A stretch of 64,000 nucleotides of DNA from Dicaeum eximium. Taxonomy: Eukaryota; Chordata; Aves; Passeriformes; Dicaeidae. The notes beneath the pieces are model-generated. The model was given only the letters and a program-made list of their open reading frames with translations, was not told the origin of the DNA and made no database searches. A program made the translations under genes and the position numbers. Location of the stretch: assembly GCA_013396995.1 (NCBI GenBank), contig VWZP01002584.1, forward strand, positions 781,784 through 845,783. The letters are read 5' to 3'. Below are positions 1 to 61,300 of this stretch, in pieces (within the stretch, counting starts at the first letter, position 1; each line of letters begins with the position of its first letter).

Positions 1-1962
1 CATATCACTTTTCTCCACCTAAGGAAAACAATTACAACATGTTACTTTATAGCTAATTCTAAAGGGTCCCAATATACTAGATGAGGCTATTAAAGTGAAT
101 GGTTAGAATCTACAATAAGGTTCCAAATATGCTTATGCAAATAGACTGAGAGGAAAAAATAATAATTAAAAAAATATCAAAACCAAACAAGTCCTTCAAC
201 CTTTGAACTGGATTTTATTAGATCTGCAGGAATTAAAGCCATAATTTCCTATTCCCTGAATGACCACACTGTATTGCACTATAAAGAGGTTAGTGAAAAT
301 TCTTACCTAATTAGAAAATATGCTGAAGTAGGCAGGTGCTACATAACACAAAACAAATATTGATCACAACTGTCAAATCTATATTGCAATATCTAATGAC
401 GATGGCTCTATGATTTAACTCTGCATAACTACTTTCACAAAAACCTGTCATCAAATACAGGCCCATCTCTTATTTATCCCTGTGTTAGAAGCAAATGGCC
501 ACATAAAACACCTTTATTTATTTATTTCTGACGTCCTGGCCATTGTGTTTGTATTGAGGCTTGATGCTCTGCCAATTATTCAGTTAAGAGCATTCTCTTC
601 AAGAGAATAAAAGCTGATAAAATGTCAATAAAATCCTGTGAAATGCCATTACAAGAGTCTCATAAAGGTAACGTTTCTGGTACAGTTTTGGGATTTACAC
701 CTTGTGTTGTCCTTTCATAGAAGCAAACATGCACAAAAGCACTGTAATAACCTCTTGAAATCAGATAATATTCCAACAGCTCGGTTTTGCTGACAGAAGG
801 GGCCTGGGCACAAGCCAAGAGGCCCAGGTGCACCATGTCATGCCAGCATTTAACGCAGCCTAATATCAGATAGATGCTACTGAGAGAAAATACTCGGAAT
901 AAAGTACAGATAATAGCACGGACAACCACTCATTGCTAAATTACTTCTGCTCATCGTGCTTTGAGCTTTGTATTAAATTTTTCCGTCAAGTGGCAGGAAT
1001 CACAGGGAGAAGTGGTTCAAAACTCCCTTCTTGTAACCCTGGATAAGGATCTATAATATTAGCCTTTCATATGATAATGGCAAATGATGCCCCTCTTTGA
1101 AAAATTTCAGGCTGGTAATGAAAGTCCTAATCAGATTGTTGTTGCAGAGAAGCAGGAGGTGGGGAACACTGTCCTTCTTTCCTTTTCCCTTCCCTCCCCT
1201 CCCCTTCCCCCACATCTCCCTCCTGTTAGCAAATTCAGCAAACTTGACAAGATGGGTTAAGTCTTGGGGAATTTATCTTACATGAATTTCCAACAAAGTC
1301 CACGGATTGTTTTATACAACTGGAAGGCAGTGCTTTAATAAAAGCTGCACCACCTGAGGCATTTTCATTAAAGGCTCTCTCTAGACAACATCACAATGTT
1401 TGCATTATCATCCTGCACCCCCAAGAGAATACAAGCACTACCTTTTCAGCAAGAGTTGATATTGTGTGTGAAGGCACGAGAGATGATTAGATTTTGCTTT
1501 CTCTCACAAAGTAACCGCTTGCAACAATGCTGTGGTCAGGATTACAATTCACTGAATTTGCGTTGTCCACCATTTGAATGGTGATTTTTTTTTTTCAGGA
1601 AAAGACACATTCTGAAGGTTTTAATAGTCAGTCACGTGAATGAAGATTTTAATCCTAACCACACATTATTCTCAATTTCTGCACTATTTAAGCTATCTGG
1701 GCTCTTAACTAATGACGGTAATTAGCCGATTAGGACACTACAGAAAACAGGTGCAAGGCTCTGGAGTGGAAGCATCAATGTACAGTATTAAGGAACTCTG
1801 GCATTTAAAATGATTAAACTGCTCAGCATGTTTAGCAACAGGAAACACAAATCACTGGATTCTGAAACACAGCGTTATCTCTGTGGAAAAATTTCGCGCG
1901 CACGCACTGAATGCACATTTAGAAAGGTTCACTGAGGCTTTCACCCGTTTCAGTGGACTCAC
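1..1962 (-). other. ROBO1 intron after the last placed exon (partial)
   Basis: Non-coding. I looked on the minus strand for the remaining ROBO1 C-terminal sequence (the PPPPVPPP segment and the Glu-rich end) and did not find it, so those exons lie beyond position 1. Contents are AT-rich, with a 40-nt pyrimidine tract at 1172-1211 and a T run near 1586-1597. Confidence 0.8.
1172..1211 (+). repeat. Pyrimidine tract
   Basis: Forty consecutive C/T bases on the plus strand, low complexity, intronic. Confidence 0.9.
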
Positions 1963-52064
<50,102 letters not shown>

Positions 52065-54717
52065 CTGAAAGGAAAACACCAAAAATAAATATCAGCTGAT
52101 TTGAAAGAACGATTTGCCTCCTGAGTTTTCACGGTATAAACCAGAACAATTAAGTTTCTTTGATAAGGAGAGGCAGCACAAGGACACATGGGTCTCTAAC
52201 AGCCACAGCTCCAGCATCACTCAGATCATCTTTTCTGTCTGGACCTCCCAGTTAAAACTCTGACTGTGCAACATGTGCTTTTAGTGCTTACCCAGTGTAC
52301 AAGGAAATAAGTCCCACCAGCTTGATGAGGCAACTTGCAGAGCAACAGTCACCAATACAAACAAACCTGCTACAATTTGGTTTTTAAAGGAGGAATAGGG
52401 CTGCAAGCCACAATGGAGAAATCTTTGAGGGACAACTGGCCCAGAGGTCACACTTTGTTGAGGGCTGCAAAACACAATGCTGAGTAACTATGAATTCAGG
52501 CTTACACACACAAAACTCATCATCTCTGATTTAGGAAAGCTGAGGAGAGAAAAAGCCCTTTAGTGCTTATATAAGGGACTTTTGATGTAATCATGATCTC
52601 AAAAAAACTTGAAGTCAAAAGCCCAAGAAATACTATTCAAATTAAACCACTTAAAATCTCCAGTTCAAACACACTGAGAAGGAATGAATTTAAAGGAACA
52701 GTAGAGCTAAATGTCTTCCTCATTTACATACTCAAGAGCATGTTCAAACAAAATATATATGCAAATGAAGGCAAATTTGAAACATCTGCTGAGTCTAACA
52801 TTATAAATACTGCCAGCATTGTTTGATTTATACTGACTTCAACAACCCCTTCATCCAGTAGTATGTAGAATGTCAAAGAATCATGTCAGTCACATTAAAA
52901 AAAAAAAATCAGCATAGATGGCATTAGATATCTTGTTGATGCTATCACAGAAAAAAATCTAGTGTGTTCTATAGGCTGTTAACTCTTGCTTCTTGAAAAA
53001 TATGCATTAAATCAAAGCCCATTTATTTATTACGTTTCAATTCTTTCGGATCATCTGCCTAAAAATAATTATGCTCTCCCACTTTTTTAGATTGAGAATA
53101 AAGGGAATATTTTATATCTGACTTAAAGAAATCAAATTATTTTGATATTTGTTTCCTTTTTTTTCCCCTTGCAAACATTGATGTTTTCACAAGGTTTTCC
53201 TTTAAAAACAGTGCAAAATATGTAATGCAAAGATGTGTTTTCCAAACATCAAGCAGTAGTGGCTTTATCTGGAATTAATTCAGTAACACTTAAGTCCTTA
53301 AAAAAAAAAAACAGTCACTTTCAGTGTTCCTGTGGGCCAGTATTTGCAGTTATCTGTTCCCCAAGCCTTGTGTCTACTCCCTGGTGAATTCATATCAGAA
53401 TATATTCTTCCCGCGCCCCTCCTGCTTCCAGAGCAATTTTTGAAGCATAACACTATTGTCCATATTTGGATGCAAATGCTACCTTCCCTAGCATTTCCTT
53501 AGATAAGAAACTATGCAAAGCAAAGCTAAGACTGACCTACTGTAATTAGCTGACTTCAAAACATTTAGCTCTGAAACATCTGACCAGTACCTTGGAAGAA
53601 GATGTGGGAAGGCTTTGACATGACAGAAGGTTTCATTTGGAAGGGAGGGTTTGCCACGGGGTTGGGATGCATGGGAGGGAAAATGGAGATGAGGGTGAAG
53701 CACTTTTGTTATGCTGCTAGATTCTGGTAACAAGAATAAATTTAGCATACAGTTAAATTTAGGGCTGGTTCTGTACTAGCCTGTGACACAATGCCACACA
53801 ATATGGAACTGAGGGTTTCTATACCCTGTGCTAGTGCAGAGGATTTATGAGGTTTCAGATTTTATTGAACTCAAGGACAGGTACAACTATAAAGAAAATA
53901 AAATGGTTCTGACCACTGGAGAAATAGCTGGATGGTTGTGATTACAGTACCTCAAGATGAGCATTCAGGGACTACTTAACACAAAAAGGAAGGTGGAATT
54001 TAATCTTATAACCAGCCATGTTAGAATTTATAAAATATAAACAGGTACATATTTCTCTAAGTATTATTCTAAATATGTATTTTGTATGGATACTACTCTA
54101 AAAACATATGCATATTGCCTATATATGTATGTATTATTCAAAATCTACTGCCAGTAAGGTAAATAACAAAAATCCTTCTAGCTTCAATATTAGAAGAATT
54201 TAACAGGGTTAAGTGAAACTATTATTAAATTCCATTCTGTGTTAAGTGTACTGGAAGCTTTTTCATTGTCTTTTTTTTAGTATCATTCAGTTTGATTTCA
54301 CACCTTGGGTCACATACATGTGTTATGTAATGATGAGACTGTAAAAAATGCCAAAATAATAAATCCCCGTAAGAAAAGAACAGCTTTTATCCTAGAAACC
54401 TTTTAACCAAACACAATTTTTTAGCACATTTTGAAGTTCAACCCATGCAGCCACTGAAGAAAGGAGACATTAGGATTTGACTCACTGCATCACATAAAAA
54501 CAGACAGAAAATTTGCAACCCGTTACCTTTCTCTTTGCCATTAAGTTACCCACACTTCATGCAGGATTTATTCTGTTCCATGTGTCTTGCCAATAACAAG
54601 TGAAAGATGGGAGCTGAGTGGTTGGAGGACATGGAAGGGGATGGATGGGAAGGGGAGGAGAAGTTCCCGTCACAGTGATACGATGATTAGAAGATGGCCA
54701 ATAAAATTTCAACTTAC
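52065..54717 (-). other. ROBO1 intron between the microexon and Ig4
   Basis: Begins with gtaagt at the microexon and ends with cctttcag before Ig4. The first 120 nt hold the YCAY cluster. The rest is AT-rich with no repeat family recognised. Confidence 0.75.
54600..54697 (-). promoter_or_regulatory. YCAY cluster downstream of the microexon (candidate NOVA splicing enhancer)
   Basis: On the minus strand, nine YCAY tetramers fall in 98 nt, starting about 20 nt past the microexon donor (plus-strand positions 54600, 54607, 54618, 54631, 54641, 54645, 54675, 54683 and 54694). Chance predicts about 1.5. NOVA proteins bind clustered YCAY, and clusters just downstream of an exon generally promote its inclusion. 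The tract is also strongly C/T-rich, so it could bind PTB-type proteins instead. Confidence 0.6.
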
Positions 54718-54726
54718 CAGACACAA
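54718..54726 (-). CDS. ROBO1: Candidate 9-nt ROBO1 microexon between Ig3 and Ig4 (V-V-S)
   Basis: On the minus strand, nine bases (TTGTGTCTG) lie between a long T-rich acceptor (gttttgtttttgtttttag) and a near-perfect donor (gtaagt). The next exon starts inside a Glu codon (G|AG), so inserting nine bases gives Val-Val-Ser followed by the same Glu: G|TT GTG TCT G|AG. I recall a ROBO1 isoform with three extra residues ending in Ser just before EPPHF, and a regulated microexon called e6b in mouse Robo1/Robo2; position and size fit. Nine YCAY motifs lie within 120 nt downstream. No RNA evidence is available here. Confidence 0.75.
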
Positions 54727-57504
54727 CTAAAAACAAAAACAAAACAAAAAGAAAACATGGAATAAATAAAATTGAGCAGACATGAAACAAAGCAAAGAAT
54801 AAAGCAAAATTAAAAAAAAAATTAAAAATGGATCCTTGGTAAGGACCTTAGACAGTGAACACATATTCTGATATATGAAAAATAGGTTTACAATGTTGAA
54901 CAACAGTTTTATATTTTGATTTTTAAGCAGCAGTCTCTATCAAATACTGAAAGTAGATGGTAAAGGAAAATGGGTAACAGGCCAGGCAGTCTGGGTTCTA
55001 CTCCAAGCCTTTCTATTGAACTGATGTGTACCTTAAGTAAATTTTTTTTTTCCACATTAGCATTACTCATCTGCATCAAGATCTTTCTATGGTAAAATGA
55101 ACTTAAAATCTCCAGTAAATATCAATCTGCAACATTGCTGAAATGGAACAGTAACATTTACAGATTTTCTAAAGCACCCAAACATTTACCAATGGAATAT
55201 ATTTTTATGAAGTTAGTATCTATTGAAAAAGAAAGTTCATTAAAAAAATAATAATATGCTAAGGCATTTAAGCCACACACAAATTTCTTTAGTATAGGAT
55301 TGCTGAGTCAAGGTCATTAAGGCTCACTAATAAATTGTAAATGCAAAGTAAACCACAATTAAAACTAGTTTGAAAAGATTCTTAACCCTTTTCTTTGTAC
55401 CCCAAACCTGAATTTCATTAAAATATTAAAAACCAAACATTTATTGCAAAACATTAGATTTTTCAATGGCAATGATCAGCGGTAAATTATCAAATATTAA
55501 ATTATCCTTCAACCACAATTCAAAATTTTCACAAACTTTGAAATGGCTCAGATCCTGGCAAGGTAACTTTGCTTATAAAAGAAAGGCATGTTAGAAGGTA
55601 TTCCAACCTCGTATCAGTGATGGAAAGAACAGATTCAAAATAAAAAAAAAACAGAAGTAATGCATTTTGAAAATATACACAGATACTGACCAAGAAAAGG
55701 AAAAAAGTTAATTGAAAAAGGTTAATTGGTGATAATTACAGTAAAGGTGCAAAAAGATATAATTTTTAAATGCATGCTACACTTTGGTCTTATCACTTTA
55801 TGTTGAGAGTAAACCAGCTCTTGCTCAGATGGGCAATTTTCATATTGAGTAGCTAAGCACCCTCAATTCACCATCCTCTGATAAAAACATGCAGGAAACC
55901 AATAATATCCACTTTGCCAATATTCATTAGGTATGAGGAATCCTGGCCTCCTGTTCTGATAAGTGCAGAGGACTCCAGGTGTATTATCAAAACGAAGCAG
56001 AATGAGAATCAGATAGAATATTGGAATTTGGAACATGTTGAAGACAAGAAGCTGCAACTGCATATGCCAAACCCAGATCATCTAGATTTGAATTTTATAT
56101 GAGATTTTTTTTTTTTTTAAGGAAATAATCTCAAAGAGAGGAAGTTTAAAATACCATTTTCCAAAGATTTGAGTTTTAAAGAATTATTCTGGATGTGCAC
56201 TAGCCTTCTTTAAATGGTATTTCTCAAAAAGAAAATCAGTGTGCATTAGTCTGCTCGGATTATCTGTAAATCTATAATTCCTAAAAGGAGTGGCCAAGAA
56301 ATGCTACACACGAATTCCTGAGAGAAATCTGCTCTTCCCCAAGATTCAGCTCCCAGGTACTCTTGTTCATGTGTAAGTTTGTATTTCCCAGAAACTGTTG
56401 CTTTTAAACTGAAAAGCTCTTTACTTAACTTGCAGTTACAATCCTACGTGCTCTGGAATTAGAAATGATTCTCCACAAAACACAACTCATTGTACATGAA
56501 ACAGCCTGATAAGAGACTTAATGGAATGAAATTCTTGCACAGATAAAGCAACTTTAAATTGTTTTTTTTTCATTTGTTGAGTATTGCCAAGAAGAGGAAG
56601 GTTCAGCCTTCTCAGTGGCAATGCAGAGCTGATCAAGTCCTCTACTGCAAACTCACTGGAAAATGCCTAACAGATAGAAACCTTACTTGTGTGCTCAATT
56701 ATATTTCTACAAATTAAATTAACTTCTAAGTGCTGAATTTCCCCTTTTCTTTTTATTAGACATTTCTAACTGTAGGTCAAAACTAACCCTGTCAAGCAAA
56801 TATAAATTTTTGCCCACCTGTGAAAACAGAGGGGACACTAATACATGAAAATAAATCCCTGTAGAAACAGGGCATCACATTGGTTGCAAATCTGTGGAAA
56901 GGCCAAAGGGTGAAGTTTCATAGAAAAATTTGAACAATTTTGTCAGAGGGATATCATGTGGTTTAAAAGAACAACAATAATAGCAACATCTACAACAAAG
57001 ACCACATTCTTAATTTGATTTGCAGGCTATTGATATCTAAGGTTACTAAAACTGAGAAGCAAATAGTTTTTCCTCTATTATAGCACATTTTATTTGACAC
57101 CACTTTCAATTATAAAGTAAATTAATTTTCCCTCTGTTAAGCATGGTTTTTCACATGGCAATTAGGTGGAATAACCTGTTTGTAAAGACAGGAAGTTAGC
57201 ATGTAAAACCGCAACTACCAAAGGAATAATATTTTTGCCTTTCATATAATTTCCTTGACATTCAAGGCTTTTCAGGGAAGACATGTCCAGTTACTGAACA
57301 AAAACCAAAAGAAAAGTGGTTTCCAGTCTAGTGACGTGATCTTTTAATGCCTTATTCTTTCCAGCAATCCTATCAACCTCACTGGGACTATTGATATCAT
57401 TAAATCCACTCACAGGAGTAGGAATTTGCAGTTTTAGGACTTAAACTACAGCCTAGTACAGTTGCCAGATGTTAATGGAGCAACTATTAAATTTGACAGA
57501 TGTA

Positions 57505-57800
57505 GTTTTGTAGGTTCACATGATAATCAAGTTGGAAGCAACCTCAGAGGTCTCCATTCCAACCTCCTGCTCAAGAGGGTCAGCTACAGGGATTGATCCA
57601 GTCAGGGCCTGAAAAATTTCAAGGAATAACAATGCACAGACTCTGGCAGCCCACTCTGCTGCTTGCCTGTCCAGCCAGTGAAGAAATGCCTTCTCATATC
57701 CAGCCTCAATCTGCCTTGTTTCAACTTAAATCCATTGTCCCTTGTGCTCCCTCCATGCACCACTGGGATGAGCCTGGGTCTGTCTCATCCTGGGGTCTCA
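57505..57800 (-). mobile_element. CR1 LINE 3' fragment
   Basis: The plus strand reads GTTGGAAGCAACCTCAGAGG, then CCAACCTCCTGCTCAAGAGG and later CCATTGTCCCTTGTGCTC. This is the reverse complement of the 3' end of chicken repeat 1, the dominant avian LINE. The element is therefore on the minus strand, the same sense as ROBO1, and truncated at its 5' end as most CR1 copies are. Many substitutions suggest an old copy. Edges are approximate. Confidence 0.85.
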
Positions 57801-58420
57801 TATGAGACCTCAACATGCAATGCCTAAATCTCAAAAAGACACATTTTTTAGTTCTTCTCAGAGTTGAATGCAAATGTTGATCTGCTATTTCATACTTCCT
57901 CATACTTAGAATAAAATATTACAGTGCTGCGTCCATTTCTTAGTCTGCCATTAGGAAAGTTAGAAGCTTCAAGTACCCCATTCTCGATAGCTTGCCAGCA
58001 ATTATCTATCTCAAAAGGAGTAAAATTATAGAAATTTTCATTTATGTATACTAATGAGATGCTTTTGAGATCCAAGGTGGTACTTAACTACCAAAAAGTA
58101 TTTTGTTCAGCCTGTTTAATACTCATTAATTATTGTTCTCACTATTACTATTTACAAGTATCTTCAGGTGTTATTTAACTGACACAAGTTGAACACTTTT
58201 GATTGAAGCTCAATGTGTTTCACTTTTGATTATTTAAAAAATCTTCATGTCTTCAAGGACTGCTGGACACTAATAGAGGCTATTATAAAAGAAGCAAGAA
58301 AGTATAACTCTACACCAGAGAAATTAAACAACCCCAATTTTCAGGCCAATAATTACACACAACAATCAAGCTCATATCAAAATTTAGCTTCTGTATAAAT
58401 ACTTGGCCATGACGACTGAT

Positions 58421-58441
58421 CTCGAAAATGAAATTTTCGAG
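58421..58441. repeat. Short perfect inverted repeat
   Basis: Nine-base arms (CTCGAAAAT and ATTTTCGAG) separated by three bases, within intronic sequence. Confidence 0.8.
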
Positions 58442-60182
58442 TCACAATGAAATTCGGATTCCTTTCAAGAAATTTTGTGATACATTAATCCCAGTTCAAG
58501 TGAAATGTATCAGAGATTGCATGTGCCTGTAGAAATGAAGTGGTAGGAGATGGGACAGGAGTATGAGCAGATGTGCTGAGTAGGCAATGGAGTGAGAAGC
58601 TGGAATTTCCATTGGGATTGGCCGGGTAGAGACTAGACAGTGAGAGAGGAGAAACTGCAGAGCTAGCAAGGGAGACAGCACAGAGATTGCTGCATTATCT
58701 GCCAGGGAGCTGAAACTCAGCTGTTTGTCAACTTCAGATGAAATAAACGGGTGAGAAACCCACAGTTTCTGACCTCTATCTGAAATGTACGGGTACAGAA
58801 AATTTGGGTACGACAATCACATGTAGAGGAAATGTAAGAGTCTGATTATGTTTAGCAAACTGGTCAAACTCTGACTTTTCATGCCTTAAAAAACAAACTA
58901 ACAAGAAACCCTGAATAATTCCAAACAAAAACTCCACAAAAATCTGCCAACATCTATTCAAAAATGTGTTTGATTTCTAATCCTGCTAAACTCTGAAATC
59001 TAATGAAACAATTTTTATGTTCAAATATCTGAATGAGGACTATCGAATACCTCCCTGCAACATGACTACCAGATATTTATGTTGGTGTTTTGCAAAAACT
59101 ATTATTAATGGAGATAGTCTAAGATAGATTAATTATTTTTGATAACTATCTGGTGATTTGTAGGCTATTTGTTCTTATCACAGCAATCTGAAACTCTCAA
59201 TATCCTTGATATGCACATCTCTCTGCAGTCATTTATGGGAAGTATCACTTTCTACAGAGAAATAAACAAAAGCCTGAATCTCTTGTCCTGAAAAAAACAT
59301 AAATGCTGCCATTCAGCTGCTTCCTGGCTTCAGCCTGTGAAAAATACGGGAAAATAACACCAGGTACAGTACAAAAGAACTGGGGTATATCACTTTTCAT
59401 CCTCCCTGGACTCTCTATTTTCAGCTGTCACTTCTTGAGGTCTAAATACATATACACACAATTCACATTTTCCTGGATTTTCTGCTGAAGTTCACATTGA
59501 TGTGGGACCAGCCTGGGCCACCCTTACTCACTCTGACTGCTTTCACAGTGCCTGGTCCCAGAGCACCAGGTTTGACACAGTGCAGCACAAACATTTAAGG
59601 AAAGGTCTCACAGTCTGGCGCCGAGCACGCCACAGCCACAGAGCTGAGGTAAAATGTTTACACGAGATTTCTGATGTCTCAAATCGAAAGTGATGACTTG
59701 TAATTCCAAACCCCCAGCAAGGGAGTGATCGTGGTTTATTGTATTTATGATGAGTGGAAAAATTCTGCTTTAGATTGCTGCTGATTTGTCAGATAAGCAA
59801 TTTTAAGTGGAAAGGAACAAGCAACTACAGGAAATTCAAATTTACCAAACCCAAGAAGATAAAAATCAGAAAAAAAAATAGATTAATTATTTTCTCTAAT
59901 TGTGATGTGAAGAATGAAATTAAGACAGAAACAGGTGACTTACTAGTTGGAAAAATAGTTCTGATATTAAGACCACCTTTAGAATTAGTGAAACCCATAA
60001 AAATGCTTCAGGTTCAATGACAGAAAAGTGAATATGGGGAAAATCTCAGTATCAATTAGGTGCTGCTTTCCTCAACATACTTTCAAAGAGTTTTGTAGTT
60101 TTTTTAAATGTGTATTTATTTATTTTTGTTTACAAATGATTCACATTCCCTCTTCTGTCTGAACACTGAAAACTGGTCAGGT

Positions 60183-60784
60183 TGCCCTGGTTTCTGCTGG
60201 GATAAAGTTAATTTTTCTTAGTAGCTGGTGTAGTGCTGAGTTCTGGATTCAGTATGAGAATAGTGTTGATAACACACTGATGTTTTGGTTGTTGTTGAGC
60301 AGTGCTTATCCCAAGTCAAGGACTTCTCATGCTCTGCCAAGTGAGGAGGGATACAAGAAGATGGGAGGGAATATGGCTGGGATAGCTGACCTGAACTGGC
60401 CAAAGGGATGTTGTATGCTATGGACATGATGCCCAGTATTTAAATAGTGATAACTGGGTGGGAGCTGCTGATCACTGTTCAGGGGGAAGTTGATCATCCT
60501 TCAGCAGGTGGTGAGCAATTGTACTGTGCATCACTTGTTTATCTTGGATTTTATTTTTTTCTCTCTCTTCATTACAATTACTGGTTTTGTCATAATTAGT
60601 ATTATTAGCATATTTTACTTTCTTTCAATTATTAAGGTGTTCTTATCTCAACCCACAGATTTGTGGGTTTTGTTTGTTTGTTTGCTTGCTATTTTTTTTC
60701 TGATTCTTCTCCCCATATCACTTGGTGGAGAGGCATTGAGGGGCTGTGTGGTACTTAGTTGTCAGCTGGGGTTAAACCATGACA
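60183..60784 (+). mobile_element. Solo LTR of an avian endogenous retrovirus
   Basis: A 602-nt element starting TGCCCTGGTTTCTGCTGGGA and ending GGGGTTAAACCATGACA. The termini form an imperfect inverted repeat (TGCCCTGGTTT against AAACCATGACA). The internal order (AGTCAAGGACTTCTCATGCT, AACTGGCCAAAGGGATGTTG, TATCTCAACCCACAG) matches a common LTR family in bird genomes that I recognise but cannot name with certainty. No gag, pol or env sequence and no second LTR is nearby, so it is a solo LTR left by recombination. It lies antisense to ROBO1. I see no clean target-site duplication. Confidence 0.8.
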
Positions 60785-61300
60785 CGTGCTGGGCAGTAAC
60801 AGAGAAACAGACTGGCTGAGTCTATGCCCTGCACAAAAAGTGCCACTATCAGGGTACCAAGGGGCTACCACCTGCACTTGTCACTGTGCACTTCCTCCAG
60901 AAGCCTCAAGACAGCTGCAGTCTGGAAAGTTGGTAGTCACATCATCCTGACATTGCCTCTGACCATGCAGGGCAGGATATATGGTCTCATTCCCAGCACA
61001 TGGCACATGCCTGGCAGGCTGGATTTAGCCTGTGCCTCTGGACTTGAAACCCAGAGAAAAAGGGCTGGTGCCTCTGTGCACTCAGGAGAGCTGACATGCT
61101 CCAGGGGAAAGTGGTCTGACCACGACAAAAGCCATGTGTCACTCCTTGGTGCTGACAGAACAGACAAAGCCTTGGAAGTGTAAGTGCTTCTGGAGATGCT
61201 GCACATACCAGGGAGACAGACAGGCCAGGGCCAGGCTTTGGAACACCCCTAAACACGGATGTCATAACACATCAACATCACCAGCTCCAGAAACAATTTT
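60785..61300. other. GC-richer block next to the LTR, unidentified
   Basis: About 500 nt directly after the LTR with higher GC than the surrounding intron and several open frames on both strands. The frames show no recognisable protein and I identify no repeat family. Confidence 0.4.

Noticed and set aside
1..1962. Possible final ROBO1 exons at the low end of the window
   Set aside because: No minus-strand match to the proline-rich or Glu-rich C-terminus was seen, so those exons are placed outside.
60490..60819. 109-codon open frame rich in Ile, Leu and Phe
   Set aside because: It sits inside the LTR and runs off its end; LTRs do not normally encode protein and the hydrophobic bias comes from T-rich sequence.
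60824..61183. 119-codon open frame after the LTR
   Set aside because: No similarity to retroviral or host protein that I can recognise; frames are open on both strands because the block is GC-richer.
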